Shown: positions 1-7,421 of the stretch, one piece after another
Layout: every line of letters starts with the position of its first letter
Position numbering within the stretch: position 1 is the first letter of the stretch
Assembly (NCBI GenBank): GCA_900548195.1
Contig: URJQ01000001.1
Location: 1-64,000 of the forward strand
From: an uncultured Prevotella sp.
GTDB taxonomy: Bacteria; Bacteroidota; Bacteroidia; Bacteroidales; Bacteroidaceae
Direction: 5' to 3'
Length of the DNA stretch: 64,000 nucleotides
Made by a program: the position numbers and the translations under genes
The notes under the pieces: model-generated
Told to the model about the DNA's origin: nothing
Seen by the model: only the letters and a program-made list of their open reading frames with translations
Databases searched by the model: none

Positions 1-58
1 ACTTATTGACAATCAATGGCACGTTTTCGTAAAAATGACTTTTTCAAGTGGACTCTTT

Positions 59-228
59 ACTCAACTTTCGCAAACAATAAACAGCCCCTCAGTCCACATT
101 TCCGTGGAGAAGAGAAAATATCAACAGACAAAAACAAAGAAAAAATAGAAAAATATATTTGTTTGTTTTTATCTGTTGATATTTTATTACTTGATTAGCA
201 GTGTGTTATCCACCTGCGACACTTCAGT
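59..228. mobile_element. 170-bp MITE-like palindromic element, copy 1
   Basis: Non-coding element bounded by imperfect terminal inverted repeats: ACTCAACTTTCGCAAAC at 59-75, and at 211-228 a sequence whose reverse complement begins ACTGAAGTGTCGCAGG. Inside are a small GC-rich hairpin (CCAC/GTGG near 93-106) and a long AT-rich stem, 115-138 pairing with 162-185 at 23 of 24 positions. A second copy of exactly the same length lies at 30736-30905. It ends two bases before the stop codon of the GH30 gene. It encodes no transposase, so a miniature element moved in trans is the natural reading, but mobility is inferred. Confidence 0.72.
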
Positions 229-230
229 TA

Positions 231-2201
231 TTACTTGATTATTTTCTTTCCTCTATGGATAACAATGCCATGATAATCACGTCCCACTCGCTGTCCATTG
301 AGATTATAGTATGTAGAGTCGTCACTCGCAGGAAGTAGGATTTCCTGCTTAATACCTGTGGATTCATCAGTATGACGCACAAGTTTGACATTGCCCAAAA
401 GCGTTTCCGCCATTCCTCCTGTCGGCTTTGCCACAATCCATTTGAGAATATGATTGCCACCCGACTTCAGTTCAAAGTCAAGGACATAGTCGGTTGTTTC
501 GATAATGCGTATAGATGATCCATTGTCGGATATTGCAACCTTAGGAGTGGAGACAAGTTTTGCCACCTGATTATTGCCAGATGTGAGGACTACGGCAGTC
601 ACAGTCTGCATACTCTTGTATCCTACAGTGGAATAAGAGAGCGTATATTTGCCAGCATCAAGGTCGAGACGATACTCTGGGTCTTCTCCATAACTGACAT
701 ATCCCGCGCTTTTGGTACTTGAGCGGTAATAGAAAGCATACGACATCATACCTTCAGCATTGAATCTCATCAAGCGTGGACCAAGACTATAGTTGCCAGA
801 TTTGCGCACATTTCCATTTTCATCTTTTGACTGCCATCCTGTAGGAATGCAACCAGAGCCATACATATCGAAATCGTCAGCAAACACTTTTTCCACGTTT
901 TCCTCCGTATCAGGCAAGTCCTCGCGGGCTGATGTCTTTACAAAGAGAAAGGTATTGACACTATAAGGTTCCAAAGTTACATCCACCTCGTGAGTTTCAT
1001 CTGCCATATTGATGGCAGAACGCTTTGCATCAAGCGTCTCGGTGGTCACTATATGCTGTCCTCCCTTAGTATTGAAAGGCAAAGAAACGTTAGTGGTATA
1101 GGTATCAGCAGATGGATTTATCATCATTACGACGACGCTATCGCCTGTAATAGAGAGGTAAGCAGACGATGAGAGTTTGCCACTGGCATCATTCAGACCA
1201 TGATGGATGCGCGTAGTGCCAGAGACATATTTGGCATACTGCGAGAGAATCCAGCCTCGCTTGGTAATCTCATTGTCTTTGGTGCCAAACTTTCCATCTC
1301 CGAGACAACCATAATAGCGTTTCAGAGAATAATGCACCCATGCACTCATATTGGCAAGCATTGCGTCATTGATGCTTTTTGCAAAAAGGAAACCGTCTGT
1401 CTTCCAGTCTATGTTCGGACCATCGTTTGCTCCATTGTTCTGCTGACGCTCATTGATAAGAAACTCTGTCATCCACACTTCCTTACCTTTTTGCGCAGCA
1501 AGAGGATAAGCAGAGCCATCCCATCCATAGAAGTGACCACCTACTATGTCGAGATTACGGCACGCTTCCTCATCATTGAGGATTGGTTCGTGGAGGTTTT
1601 TGGTGAAATGAATAGACTCCGGTGCTATCACCTTGCATTGAATCTTAGAACCATGCAGGCGAAGAAACTCTGCCAATTCCTCACCTGTCCAGTTACAACT
1701 GGAGTAACTTGGACTCCAATCTGGCTCATTCTGTATGGAGACAGCATCAATTTTCAAGCCTTGCGACCTCATGTATTTATAGTAATCATTGAGGTAAGTA
1801 GCCCAATCTCCCCAATGAGAGGTAAGCAGTTTGCCTCCGTTGCCTGTCTGATTATTATTTTTCCATGATGCAGGAGGCGACCAAGGTGATGCAAAGACGT
1901 AAGCCTTATACTTCTTAGCACGGCGAATATTTGCCACGCCGCTGTTCCATAGATTCTTGTTGTCGGATATATATACTCGCAGGATATTAAGTCCAAGTTG
2001 GTCATCACCCTTACCAAAGAGCTTGTCCATCTCGGAATCTCCAAGCCAATACTGCCACTGAGGACTTGGAGAAAATCCACCGAAGCCAGCGACGTGCTGA
2101 TATTTTACTCTCTGATCTATCGTAATGCTTGCCTTTTTCACATCTGCCATTGATGAAAGACAAAGCATCAAGGCTGTAATCGTAAGTAGATATTTCTTCA
2201 T
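231..2201 (-). CDS. GH30 family glycoside hydrolase, probable xylanase/glucuronoxylanase
   Basis: Secreted glycoside hydrolase of clan A, 656 residues from the ATG at 2201. An in-frame ATG at 2240 adds 13 residues in front of an otherwise normal signal peptide (MKKYLLTITALMLCLSSMAD), so 2201 is preferred. The (beta/alpha)8 domain spans about residues 25-350. The motif SIQNEPDW carries the likely acid/base Glu159, and EVWMTE carries the likely nucleophile Glu246. The SPWSPPA loop and these motifs resemble GH30 subfamily 8 glucuronoxylanases. A side beta-sandwich follows to about 430, then a jelly-roll domain (about 440-610) that may bind carbohydrate, then a Prevotella-style C-terminal tail (YNLNGQRV, GIVI, GKK). 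It lies downstream of the SusC-to-GH43 operon but has its own promoter. Exact substrate is inferred: xylan fits best alongside GH43 and GH51. Confidence 0.88.
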   Translation of the reverse strand: MKKYLLTITALMLCLSSMADVKKASITIDQRVKYQHVAGFGGFSPSPQWQYWLGDSEMDKLFGKGDDQLGLNILRVYISDNKNLWNSGVANIRRAKKYKAYVFASPWSPPASWKNNNQTGNGGKLLTSHWGDWATYLNDYYKYMRSQGLKIDAVSIQNEPDWSPSYSSCNWTGEELAEFLRLHGSKIQCKVIAPESIHFTKNLHEPILNDEEACRNLDIVGGHFYGWDGSAYPLAAQKGKEVWMTEFLINERQQNNGANDGPNIDWKTDGFLFAKSINDAMLANMSAWVHYSLKRYYGCLGDGKFGTKDNEITKRGWILSQYAKYVSGTTRIHHGLNDASGKLSSSAYLSITGDSVVVMMINPSADTYTTNVSLPFNTKGGQHIVTTETLDAKRSAINMADETHEVDVTLEPYSVNTFLFVKTSAREDLPDTEENVEKVFADDFDMYGSGCIPTGWQSKDENGNVRKSGNYSLGPRLMRFNAEGMMSYAFYYRSSTKSAGYVSYGEDPEYRLDLDAGKYTLSYSTVGYKSMQTVTAVVLTSGNNQVAKLVSTPKVAISDNGSSIRIIETTDYVLDFELKSGGNHILKWIVAKPTGGMAETLLGNVKLVRHTDESTGIKQEILLPASDDSTYYNLNGQRVGRDYHGIVIHRGKKIIK

Positions 2202-2278
2202 TTTTGTAATAAGAAAAATAGTTTTAGGATTGCATGTCATTTTTCACAACATATACTTAGTGTATCAATTTGAGAACA

Positions 2279-2308
2279 CAAAATTACCATTTTTTTTCAA
2301 TCCCCAAA
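2279..2308 (-). promoter_or_regulatory. Bacteroidetes promoter for the GH30 gene
   Basis: On the minus strand a -7 box TAATTTTG (2279-2286) is preceded by an 18-nt spacer and a -33 TTTG (2305-2308). This matches the Bacteroidetes consensus TTTG/TAnnTTTG. The predicted leader is about 70 nt. It suggests GH30 can be expressed apart from the SusC operon. Confidence 0.6.
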
Positions 2309-2468
2309 ACCTTTACACTTCTAATAGTATGACAATCAGTGGGTATGGCATAAATGAAAAAGTATTTGTTACAACAGAAAAAATGCGTAGCAGTTAAATC
2401 GATTTTTTTTATTTGGCTGTCTCTTGACATTGTGGCTTGTAGCTATTGTGTGACACTGCAAATAAGCA

Positions 2469-2512
2469 TTTGTGAAAGCATAGCTTTTACCTCCTAATAA
2501 CATAGCTTTTAC
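2469..2512. repeat. 22-bp periodic repeat, locus A (2 units)
   Basis: Two adjacent 22-nt units (2469-2490, 2491-2512) share the core CATAGCTTTTAC. They belong to the same degenerate unit family as the arrays at 15012, 30394 and 44477. They lie between GH43 and GH30, just left of a long inverted repeat. Confidence 0.7.
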
Positions 2513-2518
2513 ATAAAG

Positions 2519-2635
2519 CCTCCCTCTTATCTTCTGTAAGGGGGAGGCTATATACGTTCTTCGTCTTGAGTCTCTTACTCAAGAGAGGTCTCTGTAACCA
2601 GCCTCCCCCTCACAGGAGGATAAGAGGGTGGGAGG
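2519..2635. repeat. Long inverted repeat downstream of GH43
   Basis: The arm 2519-2549 pairs with 2600-2635 over about 29 positions with one 4-nt bulge. The arms are rich in CCTCCC and GGGAGG. Between them is a smaller hairpin (CTTGAGT/ACTCAAG). It starts 14 bases past the GH43 stop codon, so it may stop or stabilise the operon transcript. It has no U-tract on the minus-strand side, so it is not a classical intrinsic terminator. Confidence 0.7.
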
Positions 2636-2649
2636 ACTTGTGGTTTCCT

Positions 2650-5304
2650 TTACTTTCTTATCATCTTCTTTCCGTTTCTTATCACGATGCCACGATAGTT
2701 GCCATTTACGCGTTGACCAGAGAGATTGTAAGTTCGTGAATTGCCTTGTGTGGCTTGGATATTAGCGATGCCGGTGGTCTCGGAAGTGATGTATGACTTC
2801 TCAGTGGTGAAGAAGAGCAAGATGGATGAAGCTTTGGCAGCACAGCGATAGACGAAAGAGTAAGGATACATCTTGCCGGATGCCGTCTTGATGGTGGAGT
2901 TCATCTCGATATTTCCCTCAGTGGTGTATTTGACGGTCATATCCACAGTAGAGCCATTCATGTCGCTGACGAAGGAGTCCCAATTGAAGTTACTGCTGAA
3001 GGCGAAAGGATAAGTCATGCTATTCTCTAAACTGTTGCCCTTGCTGTCCCATGCATAGTTGTCGTTGCGGAGCACGCAATACTCGGCATATCCTGCGCTT
3101 CCACGCTGAGAATTGGCAGCTACGAGCACCCAGTTTTCCCAGTTGCTGCCGTTTCCTGAATTATGGTTAGTGAAACGGAAGCGCGCTGAGTTACCCTTGT
3201 CGAGAGTATAGTAATCTGAGAACATAGACCAAAAGGCATTGGAGAAATCCTTTGCGCCACATTCTGGATAATAGTTAGCAGTGGTAGGAGTCACCACAGC
3301 GCCAGCATCCACATTGAGCTTATATGCTTTCTGGTAAGCGTAGCCATCCTTTTCGATAGACATAGTCATAGTGACGTCGCCATTGCCCGTCACCTTTCCG
3401 TTAGCAGACATAATGCTTTCATTGCTTGACGACCAGACTATCTTGGCTCCGAAGTAGCCCTTGGTAGGGAGAGTCTGAGCGGTAGTGACGGTCTTTCCGC
3501 TGTAGAAAGGCACGGTGGTCTTGTCGAGTGTGTATTTGATAGCAGCCTTATAGTCAGCCTTTGAGCACCATATATTCTGCTGATAAGTGAAAGTCTTCTG
3601 TCCGATAGTAAGGCTTCCGCTGGATGAAGAGCAAGCAGAGATGCAGAGGGCAGGGATGTCGGAATAGTCGATAGTCTGGCGGGCAAGCACACCTTTATAT
3701 ACTACGCCACCGATGGTGAGCGAGATAAAGTCGGTGCCAGCAGTGCGAGTCCATGTGCCAGTCGCGCTACCAGTAATCTTACCATCAGCAGTAAGCTCGA
3801 TATCCACAGGGGTTTCGTAAGCCAAATTCTTTGTGTCCTGATTGTATTCATGGCGCATAAACTGATAGTTGCCAGGGATTGCGCTGTCAGGAATCGATGC
3901 CTTTGAAGCTATATCGTCATTGGTAATCGTCTCACCGGAGAACTCATAAGGAGCCGCCATAATCCATCCGTCCTGATTGAGGAAAAGCTGATGCACGCGT
4001 ACTTCGTGGCCTTCATGACCTACAGTGGAACGAGTGTGATAGACTACGAATGATCTTCCCTTGTGGTCAGTTATGGCAGAGTTGTGTCCCTGCGCTATTT
4101 CAGCATAAGGCATGAGTTCCCATTTGTATCCACCCATGAGGAGCATACCGCGCGCATCTCTTGCAGTAGCACTGTAGTTCATCACGTATGAGGTGTAGAT
4201 GGCAGATGTGCCGTATGGATCCTTGTAAGGTCCGTCAGGCTTTTCAGAGCGGAAAATGCGCATCTGGTAGCCTCCAGTGGTCTCCAGACCACCGTATGAC
4301 ATAAAGAGATAGTAGTATTTTCCAATCTTTTCGATGTAGCTTGCTTCGCCGGAAACATAGTAGCCACCGGCAATTTTCTTTCCGAAATAAGCGTCAGAGG
4401 TAGTGGCTTTGCCTGAACCTACATTCTGGAATTTGTATGAATAGTCGCGCAGACCATTCTCTTTGTTGAGGCGGAGCATGAAGATACCGCCGCTCCACGA
4501 ACCGTAAGACATCCACAGATTGTCGTCATCATCATAGAATACGCAAGGATCGATGCAGTTAGGCCAGTAGTCCCCGTAAGTGCCGCTCGGATTATATCTT
4601 GCAGGGAGCGAAGTGCAACCTGTGGCAATGGCGAGGTCTGTCTTCTTCCAGTCGTCGGTCTTGGTGAAACCATTGTGGTCCCATTTGCCGGCAAAGCCAG
4701 AGAATACGACAGGTCCCTGATATTTCCAAGGGCCTTCAGGAGAGTCGGAAGTGAGGCAAACAATTACAGAACACCAATCATTACTATTGATACTCATATA
4801 CATACACCATTTCTTCATGGTCTTGTTATAGACTACATCTGGCGCCCATTGATTGCCTTTGATGGTTCCATTCTTGCGTTGCCAGTTGTGAGCATTAAAC
4901 GGACCGAACGTCACCTCTTTGCCATTAAGGTCTTTTACCTTTGTGATAGCATGGTTGTTGTATGCACTTGCGCAGTTTATGCGGTTGCCATTTGTATTAC
5001 AGAAGAGCGAATTGGTGGCGGTAGTGGAGCTCTCATTCGCTCCCCAAGTGGTCCATTGCTGATAGTTCTTCTCAGCAGTAGTCTTTCCATGTCCGAGGTG
5101 AGAACCGTATATGTAATAGACAGGGTTTGACGGATTGGTGATGTTATCCACGAAAATAGAAGGGTCGTGGCAGAGATTTCCCTGACGAGCGATGCTCTTT
5201 AGTGTGTAAGCACTATTCAAATCAGCATCCGTCAAAGTGTTTTGCGCCAGCATAGATGCGGAGGCGCATCCTAAGATAGAGAGTAATGCAAATCTTAATT
5301 TCAT
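2650..5304 (-). CDS. GH43 family enzyme (endo-arabinanase-like) with Ig-like and SusE-type C-terminal domains
   Basis: Secreted hydrolase of 884 residues, signal peptide 1-20. The five-bladed propeller runs about 40-460. HDPS (Asp47, likely base), IDPCVFYD (Asp252) and the SGEASYIEK segment (Glu320, likely acid) are the catalytic positions. GHNSAITD and VVYHTR are typical of the arabinanase-like GH43 subfamilies. Next come a lipocalin-like GH43 C-terminal domain (about 475-580) and a degenerate Ig-like domain (590-668). A domain at about 686-840 resembles the three repeats of the neighbouring lipoprotein. A Prevotella-type tail (844-884) ends the protein. It is the last gene of the SusC-SusD-SusE operon, 75 bases after the lipoprotein. 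Substrate could be arabinan or arabinoxylan side chains; the sequence cannot decide. Confidence 0.87.
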   Translation of the reverse strand: MKLRFALLSILGCASASMLAQNTLTDADLNSAYTLKSIARQGNLCHDPSIFVDNITNPSNPVYYIYGSHLGHGKTTAEKNYQQWTTWGANESSTTATNSLFCNTNGNRINCASAYNNHAITKVKDLNGKEVTFGPFNAHNWQRKNGTIKGNQWAPDVVYNKTMKKWCMYMSINSNDWCSVIVCLTSDSPEGPWKYQGPVVFSGFAGKWDHNGFTKTDDWKKTDLAIATGCTSLPARYNPSGTYGDYWPNCIDPCVFYDDDDNLWMSYGSWSGGIFMLRLNKENGLRDYSYKFQNVGSGKATTSDAYFGKKIAGGYYVSGEASYIEKIGKYYYLFMSYGGLETTGGYQMRIFRSEKPDGPYKDPYGTSAIYTSYVMNYSATARDARGMLLMGGYKWELMPYAEIAQGHNSAITDHKGRSFVVYHTRSTVGHEGHEVRVHQLFLNQDGWIMAAPYEFSGETITNDDIASKASIPDSAIPGNYQFMRHEYNQDTKNLAYETPVDIELTADGKITGSATGTWTRTAGTDFISLTIGGVVYKGVLARQTIDYSDIPALCISACSSSSGSLTIGQKTFTYQQNIWCSKADYKAAIKYTLDKTTVPFYSGKTVTTAQTLPTKGYFGAKIVWSSSNESIMSANGKVTGNGDVTMTMSIEKDGYAYQKAYKLNVDAGAVVTPTTANYYPECGAKDFSNAFWSMFSDYYTLDKGNSARFRFTNHNSGNGSNWENWVLVAANSQRGSAGYAEYCVLRNDNYAWDSKGNSLENSMTYPFAFSSNFNWDSFVSDMNGSTVDMTVKYTTEGNIEMNSTIKTASGKMYPYSFVYRCAAKASSILLFFTTEKSYITSETTGIANIQATQGNSRTYNLSGQRVNGNYRGIVIRNGKKMIRK

Positions 5305-5328
5305 AACCTTTCATTTATAAATGATATG

Positions 5329-5359
5329 GCGGGGAAGGCACGGAATGCACCTTCCCCGC
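5329..5359. promoter_or_regulatory. Intercistronic stem-loop between the SusE-like and GH43 genes
   Basis: A perfect 10-bp GC-rich stem pairs GCGGGGAAGG (5329-5338) with CCTTCCCCGC (5350-5359). It stands alone in the 75-base gap and has no U-tract. Likely roles are partial attenuation or protection of the upstream mRNA 3' end. Confidence 0.6.
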
Positions 5360-5379
5360 AGTATATAGACAGAAAATGA

Positions 5380-7353
5380 TTATCTGCGGCGATATTTAGC
5401 TCTTGCTTTAGCTCCAGCAGCCTTCTCTACAGCGAAAGGAAGATCGAATACGAGGTGAGCCTTTTCGATAGTAAGCTTGAAGTAGAGGTCGTCTGGATTG
5501 ATAGTGTTGATACCAGTATAGGTCTGGGTATAGGTCACGCCATCATTGCCAAGGATTGTTGCAACGACATTGGCAGTGCCATCACCGACGTTAGTCACAG
5601 AGACATTTACCTTTGCTCCATCCATAGCATTAAGCCATGCGCCCCAATCGGTCTGTGTGCAAGAATGTGTGCAAGCATCATATCCATTGCCCCAACCGAA
5701 GTTATCGGCACGCACTGCAGCATATTCACTAGTGTTAGTATTCTCTACAAGCGCTACGATAAAGTTGTTCCAGTTACTTGCGAGGTCGGTATAGTTGACA
5801 AATTGTGTTGAAACTGTCTTGCCAGAAGGTACATTAAATATCTCAGACTGCTCGCCAAAGAAAGCTGAAGTATTGTCTTCTTTACCTATAGTGGTGTCAA
5901 ATTCGAGGTGAGCTTTTTCCAAAGAGAGGAAGAAACCGAAGTCATTAGCGTCTATTCCAGTAAGGTTATTGTAGCCCATGCTGTATTTATTGCCATTCAG
6001 AGCCACGATATCATACTTGATTTCTGCTGTTCCGTCACCATTGTTTGTGACATAGAGAGTCACCTTGGCTCCGTCCATGTCCGCAAGCCATGTAGCCCAG
6101 TTGTCAGGAGCACCGAAAGGAGTAGCACCATTATCGACGATTGTACCCCAACCGAAACAGTCTGAACGAACCACGCCATACTCTGTTCCAGCGCCATTTA
6201 CCATGGCAACGAGGAAGTTATCCCAGTTGGCTGCGCCGTCAGTGTAGTTGGTAAACTTGACGATTTGTGTCTCATTAGGGCGCACCATTACGGTTTCTGA
6301 TTTAGCACCAAAGAATCCTGTGCTGTTATCAGTAGCGCCAAGAGAGTTGCACAACTTATCTACTACATCAAATTCTGCCGTTGCGGTGATTGGCTTGTTG
6401 CAGTTTTCATTCTTGAAAGTCTTGTTGTAGATAGCTACAAGGGTCTTTTTGCCAGTCTGATTCATATCAGGAATAGCCACGAGACCAAGTTCAGAAGCAG
6501 GTATTACCTTAGTTATACCAGTCTCATAGGTTACAGTAGCCGAGATATTAGCCATCGCATCCTCAAGAGAAGTGCCAGCCAAAACCTTCTTAGGCACTGA
6601 CTTCAGAACCATAGACTCAGGCTGTTTGTCCTCAGCAGAGGTGAAACCACCGATAGGCTCGATGTTGGACTGGAGGAAATTGAGGTAAGAACCTTCTGGA
6701 GTAAAGAATACGCGGATGTTATTATTGCTCTGATCAGCATTAAGATTTACGAGAGGAGTAGCCTGCTTGTAAGTCTTTGTCACTGTGCCGTTAGTCATTT
6801 TCACGGAGAAAGCATTAGGATCAGAACGGTCAACGCTGACAATTACAGTGCCACCGAGCTTAGATACGCCCTCATCAGTATCAGTTGAGAATACGAGATT
6901 ACTCTCTATAGCACTTCTGTCGATGTAATCACCCCATTCGGAGTTACCGCTTGGCTGTGTGTCGAAACGGATAACACCATATTCTGTATTAGCACCACGA
7001 TCGCCATCGCTACAGATAACCATTGCGAAATTCTTGTATGTATTTGCTGCATCAGGGTTAATGTTCAGGTTGAACACCACATTCAGCACTTGTCCATCAG
7101 GAATGACGTAGTATTTAGAGAACTCTGACCACCATCCAGTGCTGAAATCAGTGGCACCAACAGTATAGACATCCTCTTCGCCATCAGGCATTACGTTGTC
7201 ATCACCCTTTGATGCGTTGATGGAATCTATCTTTTCAGAAATCCAGTCAGGAGAGTTTACGCTGAAAATTTCTCCTCCTTCGCATGATGTCAATGCAGTC
7301 AAGCCCATTGTGGCAAGGCAAAAGACAGATGCAATTTTATTTAGGTATCTCAT
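5380..7353 (-). CDS. SusE-position surface lipoprotein with three repeated beta domains
   Basis: Lipoprotein of 657 residues; the signal ends in LTSC (Cys24), so it is probably outer-membrane anchored. I do not recognise a named family. Three copies of a roughly 150-residue domain lie at about 68-227, 341-487 and 491-637. Each shows an aromatic-rich start (GWW, GFF or AFF), an N-W/F-V/A stretch, then Y-G/A-V-V/I-R-S/A-D. An Ig-like segment (about 245-333) separates the first and second copies. The same domain closes the adjacent GH43 enzyme. Its place after SusD is where SusE/SusF-type glycan-binding lipoproteins occur, so glycan binding is the likely role (inference from position). The C-terminus ends in a basic KARAKYRRR. 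Confidence 0.75.
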   Translation of the reverse strand: MRYLNKIASVFCLATMGLTALTSCEGGEIFSVNSPDWISEKIDSINASKGDDNVMPDGEEDVYTVGATDFSTGWWSEFSKYYVIPDGQVLNVVFNLNINPDAANTYKNFAMVICSDGDRGANTEYGVIRFDTQPSGNSEWGDYIDRSAIESNLVFSTDTDEGVSKLGGTVIVSVDRSDPNAFSVKMTNGTVTKTYKQATPLVNLNADQSNNNIRVFFTPEGSYLNFLQSNIEPIGGFTSAEDKQPESMVLKSVPKKVLAGTSLEDAMANISATVTYETGITKVIPASELGLVAIPDMNQTGKKTLVAIYNKTFKNENCNKPITATAEFDVVDKLCNSLGATDNSTGFFGAKSETVMVRPNETQIVKFTNYTDGAANWDNFLVAMVNGAGTEYGVVRSDCFGWGTIVDNGATPFGAPDNWATWLADMDGAKVTLYVTNNGDGTAEIKYDIVALNGNKYSMGYNNLTGIDANDFGFFLSLEKAHLEFDTTIGKEDNTSAFFGEQSEIFNVPSGKTVSTQFVNYTDLASNWNNFIVALVENTNTSEYAAVRADNFGWGNGYDACTHSCTQTDWGAWLNAMDGAKVNVSVTNVGDGTANVVATILGNDGVTYTQTYTGINTINPDDLYFKLTIEKAHLVFDLPFAVEKAAGAKARAKYRRR

Positions 7354-7370
7354 TGTTTTATCGTTTTTGT

Positions 7371-7414
7371 AAGTAGGTGGCGGAGGAATTATCCCCGATT
7401 TTGCCCACCTACTT
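7371..7414. promoter_or_regulatory. Intercistronic stem-loop between susD-like and SusE-position genes
   Basis: AAGTAGGTGG (7371-7380) pairs perfectly with CCACCTACTT (7405-7414). The hairpin fills most of the gap between the two genes. It would separate transporter transcripts from downstream ones by attenuation or 3'-end protection. The arm sequence resembles the ends of the elements at 23152 and 32090. Confidence 0.6.
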
Positions 7415-7421
7415 ATGGTTA

